Of a stretch of 64,000 bases of DNA, positions 8,609 through 17,338 are shown piece by piece (position 1 is the first letter of the stretch; each line of letters opens with the position of its first letter). This stretch comes from Deltaproteobacteria bacterium. GTDB taxonomy: Bacteria > Desulfobacterota > Desulfobulbia > Desulfobulbales > Desulfobulbaceae. A program made the position numbers and the translations under genes. The notes under the pieces were generated by a model, which worked only from the letters and a program-made list of their open reading frames with translations, was not told the origin of the DNA and did no database searches. The stretch lies in contig JAJRQC010000135.1 in the NCBI GenBank assembly GCA_024280455.1, positions 1-64,000 of the forward strand, given 5' to 3'.

Positions 8609-8704
8609 ATAAACCAGCATGGCTGGACCAGATTTTTCAGGTCACAGCCACAACAAACTATGAAAATAGCCTGGATCGGCAGCGCTTCACGGGCTATTTT
8701 CAGA
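8609..8704 (+). repeat. Structured interspersed repeat, copy 2
   Basis: It is the same element as copy 1, starting ATAAACCAGCATGGCTGG. The first hairpin is GGCTGGACC (8621-8629) with GGTCACAGCC (8640-8649). The second is GAAAATAGCC (8662-8671) with GGCTATTTTC (8692-8701). Relative to copy 1, a G-C pair in the second stem has become A-T on both sides, so the stem covaries. The unit ends nine bases before the AAGGAG of the epimerase gene, which makes it part of that gene's leader if transcription starts upstream. Confidence 0.8.
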
Positions 8705-8726
8705 TAAAGAGTACAAGGAGTAAACT

Positions 8727-9710
8727 ATGAAAGTTCTGGTTACCGGGGGAACCGGTTTTACCGGCAAAGCCCTGGTCAGAAGACTGCTGGATAACGGCCA
8801 TGAGGTGGTGGCCCTTGATTACCAGGAAGGGCTGAAGACCGAGGAGCTCCGTCAGTGGGGAGCAACGGTTGTCATCGGCACGGTGACCGATGCCGAGGTT
8901 GTTGAGAAGTGTATGCAGGGTGTTGATGTTGTTCAGCATCTGGCGGCTGCCTTCCGGGAAATGGATGTTCCCAACTCGTATTATGACGAGGTTAATGTGG
9001 GTGGAACCCGTATTGTCCTGGAGTCGGCGTTGAAGAACGGGGTGAAGAAGTTTATCTACTGCTCCACCTGCGGGGTGCACGGCAACGTGGAACATCCACC
9101 CGCCCCTGAAACCGCACCCATCAATGCCGCCGACTACTACCAGCAGACCAAGTACGAGGCCGAACCCATTGTTCTTGATTATGTGAAAAAAGGGTTGAAG
9201 GCCACCATTATCCGACCGGCCGCCATCTACGGTCCCGGGGACCCGGAGCGGTTTTTCATGATTTTCAAGCGGGTGAACGATGGCATGTTCCCCATGTTCG
9301 GCAGTGGCAAAACTTTATATCATCCCCTCTACATCGACAGCCTGATTGATGCCCATATTCTTGCCATGGACGAGGATAAGGGCAATGGCGAGGCCTATCT
9401 TATCGCCGATGAAGAGTATGTGGAGATTGAAGATCTTGTCCGCCGCACCGCCAGGGCCCTCGGGGTTGAGGTGAAAATCCCTCACTATCCCATCTGGCCG
9501 CTGATCATTGCCGGTCATTTTTTCGAGAAGGTCTGTAAACCGTTTAAGATCAAGCCGCCCATTTTTCCCCGCCGTGTTGACTGGTACCGGCAGAACAGGG
9601 CCTTTGATATCAGTAAGGCCAAGCGGGATCTCGGCTATGCCCCAAAAATTGGTCTTGATGAGGGGTTAAAGAGAACCGGGGAATGGTATCGTCAGGAAGG
9701 GTACTTATAG
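8727..9710 (+). CDS. NAD-dependent epimerase/dehydratase
   Basis: An extended short-chain dehydrogenase of 327 residues. The NAD-binding motif TGGTGFTGKALVRRL sits at residues 6-20 and the catalytic Y-x3-K is YQQTK (about 138-142), with CSTCGVHG before it in the Ser/Thr position and RPAAIYGPGDPERFF after it. Such enzymes act on nucleotide sugars or on 3-beta-hydroxysteroid-like substrates. AAGGAG lies at 8715-8720, a good ribosome site for ATG 8727. The glycan neighbourhood favours a nucleotide-sugar role, but the C-terminal part (PIFPRRVDWYRQNRAFDISK) resembles the broader 3-beta-HSD-like branch, so the substrate is open. Confidence 0.82.
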   Translation: MKVLVTGGTGFTGKALVRRLLDNGHEVVALDYQEGLKTEELRQWGATVVIGTVTDAEVVEKCMQGVDVVQHLAAAFREMDVPNSYYDEVNVGGTRIVLESALKNGVKKFIYCSTCGVHGNVEHPPAPETAPINAADYYQQTKYEAEPIVLDYVKKGLKATIIRPAAIYGPGDPERFFMIFKRVNDGMFPMFGSGKTLYHPLYIDSLIDAHILAMDEDKGNGEAYLIADEEYVEIEDLVRRTARALGVEVKIPHYPIWPLIIAGHFFEKVCKPFKIKPPIFPRRVDWYRQNRAFDISKAKRDLGYAPKIGLDEGLKRTGEWYRQEGYL

Positions 9711-9873
9711 CCGAAAATCAACATTCTCGTCCCATTTTCAACAAGGCGACGAGGCCAAAAAATATCTAAAGTTATCCACAATGCTCAGCTTGATGCAAGG
9801 GATACCATCGCTGTAGAATGTAGAGTGGGCACCGCCCACGGAAAATCGACTCAGCCTGCCGGAAACGTCTTGG

Positions 9874-9898
9874 ATCCCCGCCAAAAGCATGCGGGGAT
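9874..9898. repeat. ATCCCCGC hairpin repeat
   Basis: ATCCCCGC at 9874-9881 and GCGGGGAT at 9891-9898 form a perfect 8-bp stem with a 9-nt loop, followed by GACGG. This resembles a widespread intergenic palindrome in proteobacterial genomes. No T tract follows, so it is not a standard terminator. The rest of the 255-nt spacer (9711-9965) shows nothing else. Confidence 0.5.
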
Positions 9899-9965
9899 GA
9901 CGGAAAAAGAAAACGTGACCAAGTAGAAGTAAAAAACGTCCTGAAAATAAACTTCTAACTCAATA

Positions 9966-10724
9966 ATGGCCGAAAAAAAAACACATAAGGCGATTACCGG
10001 CAAAGGATCGGCCCTGAGCAAATACCAGGATGTTCTTGTCGGCAACCGTTCCTTTCTCTTTCTCCTCTACTTTGAGTGGTGCGGGTGGCTCGGGGTTGTG
10101 CCGGGGGCGCTTGGCATGCTCCTGCGGCAGGTTTTCTGGCCCCGTCTCTTTGGCGCCTGCGGGAAAAAGGTCGCCTTTGGCCGGGGGATTGTGCTCAGGC
10201 ATCCCAAACGGATTCACCTGGGAAACTCGGTGGTGATCAGTGAGGGCTGTATTCTTGATGCAAGAAATTCTGAAACAGACAGGGCAATTGTCCTGGGCAG
10301 GGATGTCATCCTCTCCAATAATGTGGTGCTCTCATGTAAAAACGGCTCCATCTCCATTGGAGAGGCAACCGGGGTGAATACGGGAACAATTATTCAGTCA
10401 ACCAATAACTGCCCTGTTGCCATCGGGGCGGACGGGATTATCGGCCAGATGTGTTTTGTGGTCGCCGGCGGCAGCTACAATATTGATCGTCTTGATGTCC
10501 CTATCCGGATGCAGGGGATAAAAGAGGACGGCGGGGTAGATATCGAAAACAATGTCTGGCTGGGCGGTAAGGTAACGGTGCTTGGCGGGGCCACAATCGG
10601 GACCGGATCGGTTGTGGCGGCCGCTGCCGTTGTGACCAGGTCCATTCCACCCTATTCGATAGCAAAAGGGGTTCCGGCCCGGGTCACCGGCAGCAGAACA
10701 CAGGGAAAAGAAGAATGCGCATAG
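9966..10724 (+). CDS. Left-handed beta-helix (hexapeptide) acyltransferase
   Basis: A 252-residue WbbJ/WcaF-type acetyltransferase. From about residue 70 the sequence shows hexapeptide [LIV]-G-x4 turns (IHLGNSVVISEGCILDARN, IVLGRDVILSNNVVL) and it ends with the family block VWLGGKVTVLGGATIGTGSVVAAAAVVT, then IPPYSIAKGVPARV. The N-terminal ~60 residues carry hydrophobic stretches and may contact the membrane. Such enzymes O- or N-acetylate sugars using acetyl-CoA. Its last 10 bases overlap the next glycosyltransferase gene, indicating an operon. Confidence 0.85.
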   Translation: MAEKKTHKAITGKGSALSKYQDVLVGNRSFLFLLYFEWCGWLGVVPGALGMLLRQVFWPRLFGACGKKVAFGRGIVLRHPKRIHLGNSVVISEGCILDARNSETDRAIVLGRDVILSNNVVLSCKNGSISIGEATGVNTGTIIQSTNNCPVAIGADGIIGQMCFVVAGGSYNIDRLDVPIRMQGIKEDGGVDIENNVWLGGKVTVLGGATIGTGSVVAAAAVVTRSIPPYSIAKGVPARVTGSRTQGKEECA

Positions 10725-11845
10725 GAATTATGATGCGGTCGGCCGACGAGGCCGGCGGTATCGGGGTGTACGCCCGCAATATCGTAGAAGAGCTACTCAA
10801 ACTCGACCATGAAAACGAGTATGTCTTATTCTATAAGACAAAAAAACACCTGGGGAGTTACAATAAATTTGCCAACTGTCGGGAACTCTTTCTGCCCGGA
10901 AAAAACAAGGCAGTCTGGGACCAATGGAGAATTCCACGGGCTGCGCGAACAGAGCAGATTGATCTGATTTTCAATCCAAAATTCACCGTTCCCCTGTTTA
11001 CCCGCTGCAAAACCATGATGGTGGTACACGGGGCGGACTGGTTTATTCCGCCCTATGACGAGGTGTATACCACCCTGGATAACTTTTATATCAAGAGAGT
11101 GATGCCGCTCTACTTTCGTCGGGCCGATGCCATCAGCTCAGTCTCGGATTACTCAACCGATGGTTTTGTCCAGGCCTTTCCCTGGTGCAAAGACAAGATC
11201 AAGACTATTTATTTCGGTCCGAACAGGATTTTTAAACGTATTACCGATCAGCAAACCCTGGAAGCCATACGGCAGAAATATAATCTGCCGGAAAAATTTA
11301 TCCTGACCGTTATCCGCTATGATCACGGGGCCAGGAATACGCGTAAGAATTTCAAAGGTATGGCCGAGGCTTTTTCTTTATATAAAAAGATGGGTGGCAA
11401 AGAAAAGTTTGTTGTCGTCGGCAGGGATTGTGACCTCTACGGCAAAGAACATGACCTGAAGGCCATGGGGATAGAAGAGGATATCATCTTTACCGGTCTG
11501 GTGCCCCAGGAGGATCTGCCGGCGTTCTACAGTCTTGCCCGACTCTATCTCTATACCACCATTATTGAGGCCTTTCCGATCCCCACCACCGAGGCCATGG
11601 CCTGTGGCTGCCCCATAGTCACCTCCAATGGAACCGGCCTGGAAGAGCTGACCCACGGGGTTTCGCTGGCCGTTGACCCGTTGGACAGCAACGCCATTGC
11701 CCAGGCCATGAACAAGGTACTGGCAGATGAAGCCCTGCAGGAGGAGATGCGTACAAAGGGGTTTGAGCGTTCAAAGATCTTCAGCTGGGAAAAATGCGCG
11801 GTCCAGACCCTGGAGATTTTTGAACGACTGGTAAAGGGGAGCTGA
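10715..11845 (+). CDS. Glycosyltransferase family 4
   Basis: A 376-residue GT-B glycosyltransferase. The first strand and donor loop are SADEAGGIGVYARNIVEEL. The C-terminal domain has VVGRDCDLYGKEHDLK and the GT4 E-x7-E motif EAFPIPTTEAMACGCPIVTS (about residues 288-307), in which the two Glu residues bind the nucleotide sugar. It starts inside the 3' end of the acyltransferase gene and is followed after three bases by the next glycosyltransferase. Donor and acceptor sugars cannot be read from sequence. Confidence 0.88.
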   Translation: MRIGIMMRSADEAGGIGVYARNIVEELLKLDHENEYVLFYKTKKHLGSYNKFANCRELFLPGKNKAVWDQWRIPRAARTEQIDLIFNPKFTVPLFTRCKTMMVVHGADWFIPPYDEVYTTLDNFYIKRVMPLYFRRADAISSVSDYSTDGFVQAFPWCKDKIKTIYFGPNRIFKRITDQQTLEAIRQKYNLPEKFILTVIRYDHGARNTRKNFKGMAEAFSLYKKMGGKEKFVVVGRDCDLYGKEHDLKAMGIEEDIIFTGLVPQEDLPAFYSLARLYLYTTIIEAFPIPTTEAMACGCPIVTSNGTGLEELTHGVSLAVDPLDSNAIAQAMNKVLADEALQEEMRTKGFERSKIFSWEKCAVQTLEIFERLVKGS

Positions 11846-11848
11846 GGG

Positions 11849-12742
11849 ATGGCTTCACCTCTTGTTGTTCTTGTCATTCTGACCTGTAACCAGAAACAGG
11901 TGACCTTGGATTGTCTGGACAGCTTTACGGATTGTTCGTACCCGAACAAACAGATTGTCCTGGTCGATAACGGTTCCGAAGACGGTGTTGAGGCCGAAGT
12001 TAACCGGAAATTTCCCAGTGTTATTGTGCTGCGAAATAAAAAGAATATCGGCGCTGCCGGCGGGCGGAATACCGGAATTGAATATGCCCTGCAGCATCTC
12101 GATTTCACCTATATCATGTTCATGGACAACGACATTGTCGTCAGTCCCGATTTCCTGAGCAGGTTGGTGGAAGGACTGGAATCCTGCAAAAATCTCCTGG
12201 TTGAGATTGCCTCGCCGCTTCTCTATCAGATGGGAACCGACAACATTATTGACTGTGCCGGGGGTGCGATGCTGAATTTCTATACCGGTTCAACCCAGAC
12301 CCGGGGCCATGGGGAGGTTGACAACGGCCAGTATAACCGGGAAAAGTTTCCGGAGTGTGTACCGACCACGGTGCTTATGCATCGCAGAGCGCTGGAACGG
12401 GCCGAAAGGTTTGATATCTCCTTTGATCCCTACGGTTATGAAGATCTCGACATGGTCCTGCGGGCCAATCCGGAGCGTAATCCTTTTTTATTTGTTCCGG
12501 AGGCCGTGGTCTGGCATCTGGGCTCAAAAACCGGGTTTTCCGGTTATACCGCTGAATATACCCGGATGAAGGGGCAGAATATGCGCCGGTTTTTCAAGCG
12601 CCATTCCACCCGGTTGCAGTGGCTCTGCTTTAATCTCCTGCTGCCGTTTCTCAGCGTAAAGACCATTGTCCGGGAACTTCGTCGAGGCAATGTGAAGGCG
12701 ATTTTCGGTCTGATCAAAGGATTTCTCAGTGGCTCAAAATAG
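11849..12742 (+). CDS. Glycosyltransferase family 2
   Basis: A 297-residue GT-A enzyme. The N-terminus VVLVILTCNQKQVTLDCLDS is the usual GT2 start, NIGAAGGRNTGIEYAL marks the nucleotide-binding region, and the metal-binding D-x-D is MFMDNDIVVS (about residues 90-99). GYEDLDMVLRANPERN is the acceptor-side ED motif, as in rhamnosyltransferase-like WbbL proteins. AAAGGGGA precedes the ATG. It belongs to the tight 9966-12742 gene group. Confidence 0.88.
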   Translation: MASPLVVLVILTCNQKQVTLDCLDSFTDCSYPNKQIVLVDNGSEDGVEAEVNRKFPSVIVLRNKKNIGAAGGRNTGIEYALQHLDFTYIMFMDNDIVVSPDFLSRLVEGLESCKNLLVEIASPLLYQMGTDNIIDCAGGAMLNFYTGSTQTRGHGEVDNGQYNREKFPECVPTTVLMHRRALERAERFDISFDPYGYEDLDMVLRANPERNPFLFVPEAVVWHLGSKTGFSGYTAEYTRMKGQNMRRFFKRHSTRLQWLCFNLLLPFLSVKTIVRELRRGNVKAIFGLIKGFLSGSK

Positions 12743-12778
12743 GTTGTATATCTCGTCAGCTCCGTAGTCGGCGCCTCC

Positions 12779-14056
12779 ATGCGTATCATTTCAAAATTAA
12801 TAAAGATATTGACGAAGAATCAGGAGAATTTTTTCTCAATGGGGGCCACGGTCTGCCGGGCCTGCTCCCGGTTTCTGCTTGTCTTTCTGGCAAGCTTTTT
12901 ACTGTCGAAATACGAGTTCGGCATCTTTAATATTTTTATCTCCATCTATTTCTTCTCCCGGCTCTTTTCAGAAAATTCGCTCAACCTGCCGTTTATCAAA
13001 TTTGCCGCCGATGGTGAACACGATCCAGCCCTGGTCAACTTTCAGATTATCCTGCTGAAGATACTCTATGTCCTGCTGGTTTCTTTTTTCATCTTCCTCT
13101 GCTCCGATGTTATTGTTGAGTATTCCGGTCTGGAAAGGAAAAGTCTGCTCCTGCTGCTGCCGTTTATGCTGTTGTCGCTGACCTTTTATATGTTTGTCGG
13201 CCAGATCCTTATCTCGCAGATACGAATGCGGCTTCTGTTTGTCTATGAACTGCTGAACTGTCTTGTGTTCGCCTTGTTACTGGCACTGTTTTTCTTTTTC
13301 GGCGACGGCTTTTCCACCGAAAGACTGGTCCTGGTATTTTCCGCCGCCATGGGCGGCTCAGCTCTGCTCGGTACTGTTGTCTTTCGTCGCTTTATCCATA
13401 TTATTCCCCGGGTGGATAAAGAACTGTTCTGGAAGATTATCCATTATTCAAAGTTTACCATCTTGAGTGGAATTTCCTCTCTGGTGATCCTGAAAGCAGA
13501 CGTATTGATGCTGGGATATTTTCGTACACCCCAGGAAGTCGGCATATACGGTATGGCCCTGTTTGTTAATGAAGCGGTACAGGTGGTTTTTGATTCCGTG
13601 CTGCGTATCTGTCTGCCCAGGGCCTCTGCCCTGTCCGGTGAAGGAGACAGTGGACAGATCAAAATCCTGTTTCGCCAGTCCGTGAAAAATATTTATATCG
13701 GCATCCTGCCGATAGTGGCATTCCTTGCCGTTGCGGCTCCATCCGCAATCCATTTGGTGTACAAAGGGAAATATGACGATTCTATTTTGCTCATCTATCT
13801 GTTTCTGGCCGCATCGCTGGTAAAACCCGTGGGCTACGTCGCGGGTATCATCCTGGGCGCTACCGGCAATATCCGGCTTGATAACCGCAACTGCTGGATT
13901 TCAGCAATGTTGAATGTGATTTGTAACGTTCTCCTAATACCAAGATTTGGAGTAATGGGAGCGGCGATTGCCTCCACGGTGAGTTTCACCAGTTTGACTG
14001 TTCTGCATTACCTCTCGGTTCGGCACGCAGTGTTTTACCAAGAAAAACAGGAATAG
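12779..14056 (+). CDS. Lipid-linked oligosaccharide flippase (Wzx-like)
   Basis: A 425-residue polytopic membrane protein with about twelve hydrophobic segments, of the polysaccharide transporter/MATE-like superfamily. It begins with a helix containing MGATVCRACSRFLLVFLASF. A typical segment is YSKFTILSGISSLVILKADVLM followed by LGYFRTPQEVGIYGMALFV, the D-x-x-M-LG-Y pattern of Wzx proteins, and the end is GVMGAAIASTVSFTSL. It would move undecaprenyl-linked repeat units from the cytoplasmic to the periplasmic face, which fits the glycosyltransferases in front. Confidence 0.85.
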   Translation: MRIISKLIKILTKNQENFFSMGATVCRACSRFLLVFLASFLLSKYEFGIFNIFISIYFFSRLFSENSLNLPFIKFAADGEHDPALVNFQIILLKILYVLLVSFFIFLCSDVIVEYSGLERKSLLLLLPFMLLSLTFYMFVGQILISQIRMRLLFVYELLNCLVFALLLALFFFFGDGFSTERLVLVFSAAMGGSALLGTVVFRRFIHIIPRVDKELFWKIIHYSKFTILSGISSLVILKADVLMLGYFRTPQEVGIYGMALFVNEAVQVVFDSVLRICLPRASALSGEGDSGQIKILFRQSVKNIYIGILPIVAFLAVAAPSAIHLVYKGKYDDSILLIYLFLAASLVKPVGYVAGIILGATGNIRLDNRNCWISAMLNVICNVLLIPRFGVMGAAIASTVSFTSLTVLHYLSVRHAVFYQEKQE

Positions 14057-14116
14057 ATGGCTTGAAAGTCCGAGAAGGCGGAAAGGGCGGTGGGGATTAT
14101 CTTTTTCCGAAATTGT

Positions 14117-14145
14117 TTGACAAAATATATGGCACAAGGTATTAC
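14117..14145 (+). promoter_or_regulatory. Sigma-70-type promoter for the Ig-like secreted protein
   Basis: A perfect -35 box TTGACA (14117-14122) is followed after exactly 17 bases by TATTAC (14140-14145), four of six matches to TATAAT. It lies about 50 bases upstream of ATG 14196 in an AT-rich stretch between the flippase and the secreted protein, so it would start a new transcript there. Confidence 0.6.
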
Positions 14146-14195
14146 CAAAGACAATTTGTGGTCAATATTTATAACTTTATATATGTAGAGGTGCT

Positions 14196-15479
14196 ATGCT
14201 TTTCTTTAAGAAGAATCTCAGCCGGCGGCTGAACAAAAGTATTGTGAGTGTCTTGGCCCTGGCGTTATTAACGTTTTTTTCCATGTCGGTAAAATGTGTT
14301 GCGGCTGATTATGACTGGATAACGGTATATCCTGAACACATTGGTATTTTTACGACTGTCGGGGTGCAACAGTTTGTCGCCTTTGGCTATAAAAATGATG
14401 GGACCCGGGAGAATATCACCAGGAAGGTGGACTGGGTCAGCAGTAATGAAAATGTTATCAAGATAGATAAGGATGGCTTGGCAACAATCCCCACCGGGAT
14501 TACATCCGGTCAGGTGAAGATTACCTGTTCATATCCCAAGACCGGTAAAGTCGCGACGGGTGTCAATCTGTTACTCTTAAAAAAAAGTAGGTACTCGGTA
14601 ACCCCCAGTGCCGGTGCAAACGGAACTATCTCGCCGAGTACTGTACAGCGCGTAGTTGAAGGCGCAACCACCACGTTTACGGTCACCCCGGACACCGGGT
14701 ATACGACTGCATCGGTGGACGGGACCTGCGGCGGCACCCTGGTCGGCACCACCTACACCACAAGCTCCATTACCGCCGACTGTACGGTTAGCGCAACCTT
14801 TGTAATCAATACCTATACGTTAACGTATACTGCTGGAGCAAATGGCAGTATTACCGGTACCACACCTCAAACGGTTGATTACGGTGCAGATGGGGCAGCG
14901 GTAACGGCAGCGCCGGATGCAAATTATCACTTTGTTGATTGGAGTGACGGTTCAGTCGCCAATCCACGTACGGATACTGCTGTAACGTCGGATGTCACTG
15001 TTACCGCTAATTTTGCAATCGATACCTATACATTAACGTATACAGCTGGAGCAAATGGCAGTATTACCGGTACCACACCTCAAACGGTTGATTACGGTGC
15101 AGATGGGGCAGCGGTAACGGCAGCGCCGGATGCAAATTATCACTTTGTTGATTGGAGTGACGGTTCAGTCGCCAATCCGCGTACGGATACCAATGTGACC
15201 TCGGATGTCACTGTTAGCGCTAATTTTGCAATCGACACCTTTGCCGTAACTCCATCAACGACTGGAAATGGAGTAATCTCGCCAAGTACGATACAGACAG
15301 CTGACTATAACACCACGGTATCCTTTACTCTGACCCCGGTTGATACATTTTCATTGATCGATGTGACCGGGACGTGTCCTGCAGGGACGACCACAGACAA
15401 TGGAGACGGCACCTTTGGGTACACCACCGGTGCTGTTACGGCAGATTGTTCGGTTATTGCAAATTTTACTAGTATTTGA
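14196..15479 (+). CDS. Secreted protein with Ig-like (BIG2) and InlB-type B repeats
   Basis: A 427-residue exported protein. The N-terminus MLFFKKNLSRRLNK and a hydrophobic core to about residue 36 form a signal peptide. Residues ~38-125 look like a BIG2 Ig-like domain (VQQFVAFGYKNDGTRENITR then WVSSNENVIKIDKDGLAT). Four beta repeats of the divergent InlB B-repeat/Flg_new type follow; two 71-residue copies are nearly identical, each with YTAGANGSITGTTPQ and FVDWSDGSVANPRTDT. No sorting motif or transmembrane anchor is seen at the end (IANFTSI). Such domains usually serve adhesion or extracellular matrix roles. A promoter lies directly upstream. Confidence 0.75.
   Translation: MLFFKKNLSRRLNKSIVSVLALALLTFFSMSVKCVAADYDWITVYPEHIGIFTTVGVQQFVAFGYKNDGTRENITRKVDWVSSNENVIKIDKDGLATIPTGITSGQVKITCSYPKTGKVATGVNLLLLKKSRYSVTPSAGANGTISPSTVQRVVEGATTTFTVTPDTGYTTASVDGTCGGTLVGTTYTTSSITADCTVSATFVINTYTLTYTAGANGSITGTTPQTVDYGADGAAVTAAPDANYHFVDWSDGSVANPRTDTAVTSDVTVTANFAIDTYTLTYTAGANGSITGTTPQTVDYGADGAAVTAAPDANYHFVDWSDGSVANPRTDTNVTSDVTVSANFAIDTFAVTPSTTGNGVISPSTIQTADYNTTVSFTLTPVDTFSLIDVTGTCPAGTTTDNGDGTFGYTTGAVTADCSVIANFTSI
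14811..15236 (+). repeat. Two tandem 213-bp coding repeats
   Basis: Bases 14811-15023 and 15024-15236 are near-identical direct repeats (about ten differences, most in the last third), each encoding 71 residues of InlB-like repeat. The middle of the units is identical for more than 100 bases. This points to recent duplication or gene conversion, and copy number may vary. Confidence 0.92.
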
Positions 15480-15544
15480 CTGCCTACATGTTGAAAGAAC
15501 AAATCGAACTGCTCAATATCAGCCCCAGAAAATAGGAGTTTATC

Positions 15545-16108
15545 GTGAAAGATATAAAAAACCTGTCAAAATATATCCTGATAGTCGGCGCGATGCTGCC
15601 GTTTATTGCCACCCAGAACGTGACCGCCGCTCCCCTCACAGCGTCCACATCCGCCACTGTTGTCAATGTGACGGAATTCCCGTTCAACAGTATTGATATT
15701 ACTCAATGGGCCGGTCCATGGCCCAATGACCCCGACGTCATCATTCCCGCGCCGGGCGGTCAGGAGGTGTATCTCAACAATGTTCATTTTACCGCAACCC
15801 ATCTGTCCTGGGAGACCACACCTTTTTATACTCCATACCCGACATTTCCCAATACCGTTAACTCCATGGTTGCCGCAATCTGGTCAACCGATAAGGGAAA
15901 AACCTTTAAACTCGGTTCCTGGGACTACCTTGCCGCCTCAACCCACGCCAAGGGCATAGAGGGGGGAATGCCGGATTGCTGGATGGGCACCATGGTCCAT
16001 TCCATCTGTGACCGCAAGGCCGGCGAGTGTAACGGCCGGAACAGGAGTAATCTTTACTTCACGGAATATCCTTCCGGAAATGCAAGTTGCTGGGGAACCG
16101 TAAAATGA
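15545..16108 (+). CDS. Secreted protein of unknown function
   Basis: A 187-residue protein I do not recognise. It has a signal peptide (KDIKNLSKYILIVGAMLPFI up to about residue 28, cleavage after VTAA likely). The mature part is rich in Trp, Tyr, Pro and Asn and holds four Cys near its end (PDCWMG, SICDRKAGECNGRN, NASCWG), which could form two disulfides. The start is GTG 15545, supported by AGGAG at 15535-15539 with ideal spacing. It follows the Ig-like protein after 65 bases and is closed by a strong terminator, so the two probably form a small operon of exported proteins. Confidence 0.65.
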   Translation: MKDIKNLSKYILIVGAMLPFIATQNVTAAPLTASTSATVVNVTEFPFNSIDITQWAGPWPNDPDVIIPAPGGQEVYLNNVHFTATHLSWETTPFYTPYPTFPNTVNSMVAAIWSTDKGKTFKLGSWDYLAASTHAKGIEGGMPDCWMGTMVHSICDRKAGECNGRNRSNLYFTEYPSGNASCWGTVK

Positions 16109-16153
16109 GCTGACTGTACAGCTTCAGCAGTTCCATTCAGGCGGATTTACCAT

Positions 16154-16195
16154 AAACAACCTTGTCTCTTGAAGACAGGGTTGTTTTGTTTTTTG
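16154..16195 (+). terminator. Rho-independent terminator
   Basis: AAACAACCTTGTCT (16154-16167) pairs with AGACAGGGTTGTTT (16173-16186), a 14-bp stem with one T-G wobble and a 5-nt loop, followed by a T-rich tail through 16195. It closes the transcript of the unknown secreted protein. Confidence 0.85.
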
Positions 16196-16213
16196 CTCAT
16201 TGTATAGAAAAAT

Positions 16214-17221
16214 ATGGTTGTTACCAGAAAAATAAATGCACTGTTGTCTGTGCTTGATCTCTGTATCGTCAATAAATCAATACTTTATGACTGGCAAACA
16301 GGTGAGACCGGTGAAGACACACAAGAGCTGCGTCTTCCTGACGGGGCGGCCGAATATCTGGTCATCGATAACCCTCGTCTCCGGGAACTGCGCGAACGGT
16401 ATGCCGAATTTCAGGCCAGGGCGTCGGTACCGATTGTCTGGACCGATGAGTATGTTCAGTCCTATGGTCTGCAATCTTTTCGGGGTGATAACTGCTATGT
16501 CTGGCAGACAAAAGATCCCAACTGTGATGAGATCAACTACTGTTTGACGGCCTACTATGCACAGGCCATTGACAGGTTAGGGGTTTTACAGAATAACAGT
16601 GAAGACGGCCTGTTCGGAGTACATACCTATCCGATTTCTTCCAGAGATTTCAGCAGAGATATCCTCGACTCGACTGCAGAACTCAACTTTCTTGAAAAAC
16701 ACTTGAATCTCTCCAGCCGGGAAAACCTGCAAATTCTGGATATCGGCGCCGGCTATGGCCGGTTAGCCCATCGAACGGCAAGTACACTTTCTAATCTGTC
16801 GACTTATTTCTGTACCGATGCCGTTCCGGAATCGACCTTCCTCTCTGAATACCACATTAAATTCCGCAACCTTAAAGACCGGGTCACGGTTGTACCCCTT
16901 GACGAAATTGAAGAATGTATCCGGCAACAGGATATTGACCTTGCCGTCAATATCCACAGCTTTTCGGAATGCAGCCTAGAGGCCATTGAGTGGTGGCTTG
17001 CTCTTCTTGCCGCAGGAAAAGTCCGGAATCTGTTTATTGTCCCTAATTCTTCGGATCACGGCGGAGAACGACTTGCCTTAAACAGTGGAGAAGATTTTTC
17101 AGCGTTGGTTGAGAAATATGGCTATATTCTGAAAATTAAAGCTCCTAAATATGAAGACCCTCTGGTGCAGAAATTTGGAGTATCTCCAACATGGTATTAT
17201 CTGTACCAGTTGGACGACTAG
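16214..17221 (+). CDS. Putative sugar O-methyltransferase
   Basis: A 335-residue protein resembling the putative sugar O-methyltransferase family found in capsule and LPS loci. The SAM-binding motif ILDIGAGYGRLAHRT (about residues 175-189) is clear, TYFCTDAVPES follows as the acidic strand, and DLAVNIHSFSECSLEAIEWW is the motif IV region. The N-terminal ~160 residues are specific to this family. The start ATG 16214 lies 19 bases past a terminator, so it needs its own promoter, which I could not identify. It would methylate a sugar hydroxyl of the surface glycan. Confidence 0.7.
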   Translation: MVVTRKINALLSVLDLCIVNKSILYDWQTGETGEDTQELRLPDGAAEYLVIDNPRLRELRERYAEFQARASVPIVWTDEYVQSYGLQSFRGDNCYVWQTKDPNCDEINYCLTAYYAQAIDRLGVLQNNSEDGLFGVHTYPISSRDFSRDILDSTAELNFLEKHLNLSSRENLQILDIGAGYGRLAHRTASTLSNLSTYFCTDAVPESTFLSEYHIKFRNLKDRVTVVPLDEIEECIRQQDIDLAVNIHSFSECSLEAIEWWLALLAAGKVRNLFIVPNSSDHGGERLALNSGEDFSALVEKYGYILKIKAPKYEDPLVQKFGVSPTWYYLYQLDD

Positions 17222-17338
17222 TTATTTTGTTTTTACCCCGGGTTTTCATTGTTCGTGCGCATGTTGTGGTCGTGATTTCAAATCAATTCGCCACTGATTT
17301 TTTTTATTCTAACAAAAGAGTGGTTTGAGGTACTAAAA

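Noticed and set aside
8516-8704. Repeats with variable loops as integron attC sites
   Set aside because: The attC core sites (RYYYAAC/GTTRRRY) are not present, and the copies do not flank gene cassettes.
5850-16108. Exosortase/PEP-CTERM glycan system, suggested by asnB and secreted proteins
   Set aside because: No exosortase and no PEP-CTERM sorting tail was found on any secreted protein in the window.
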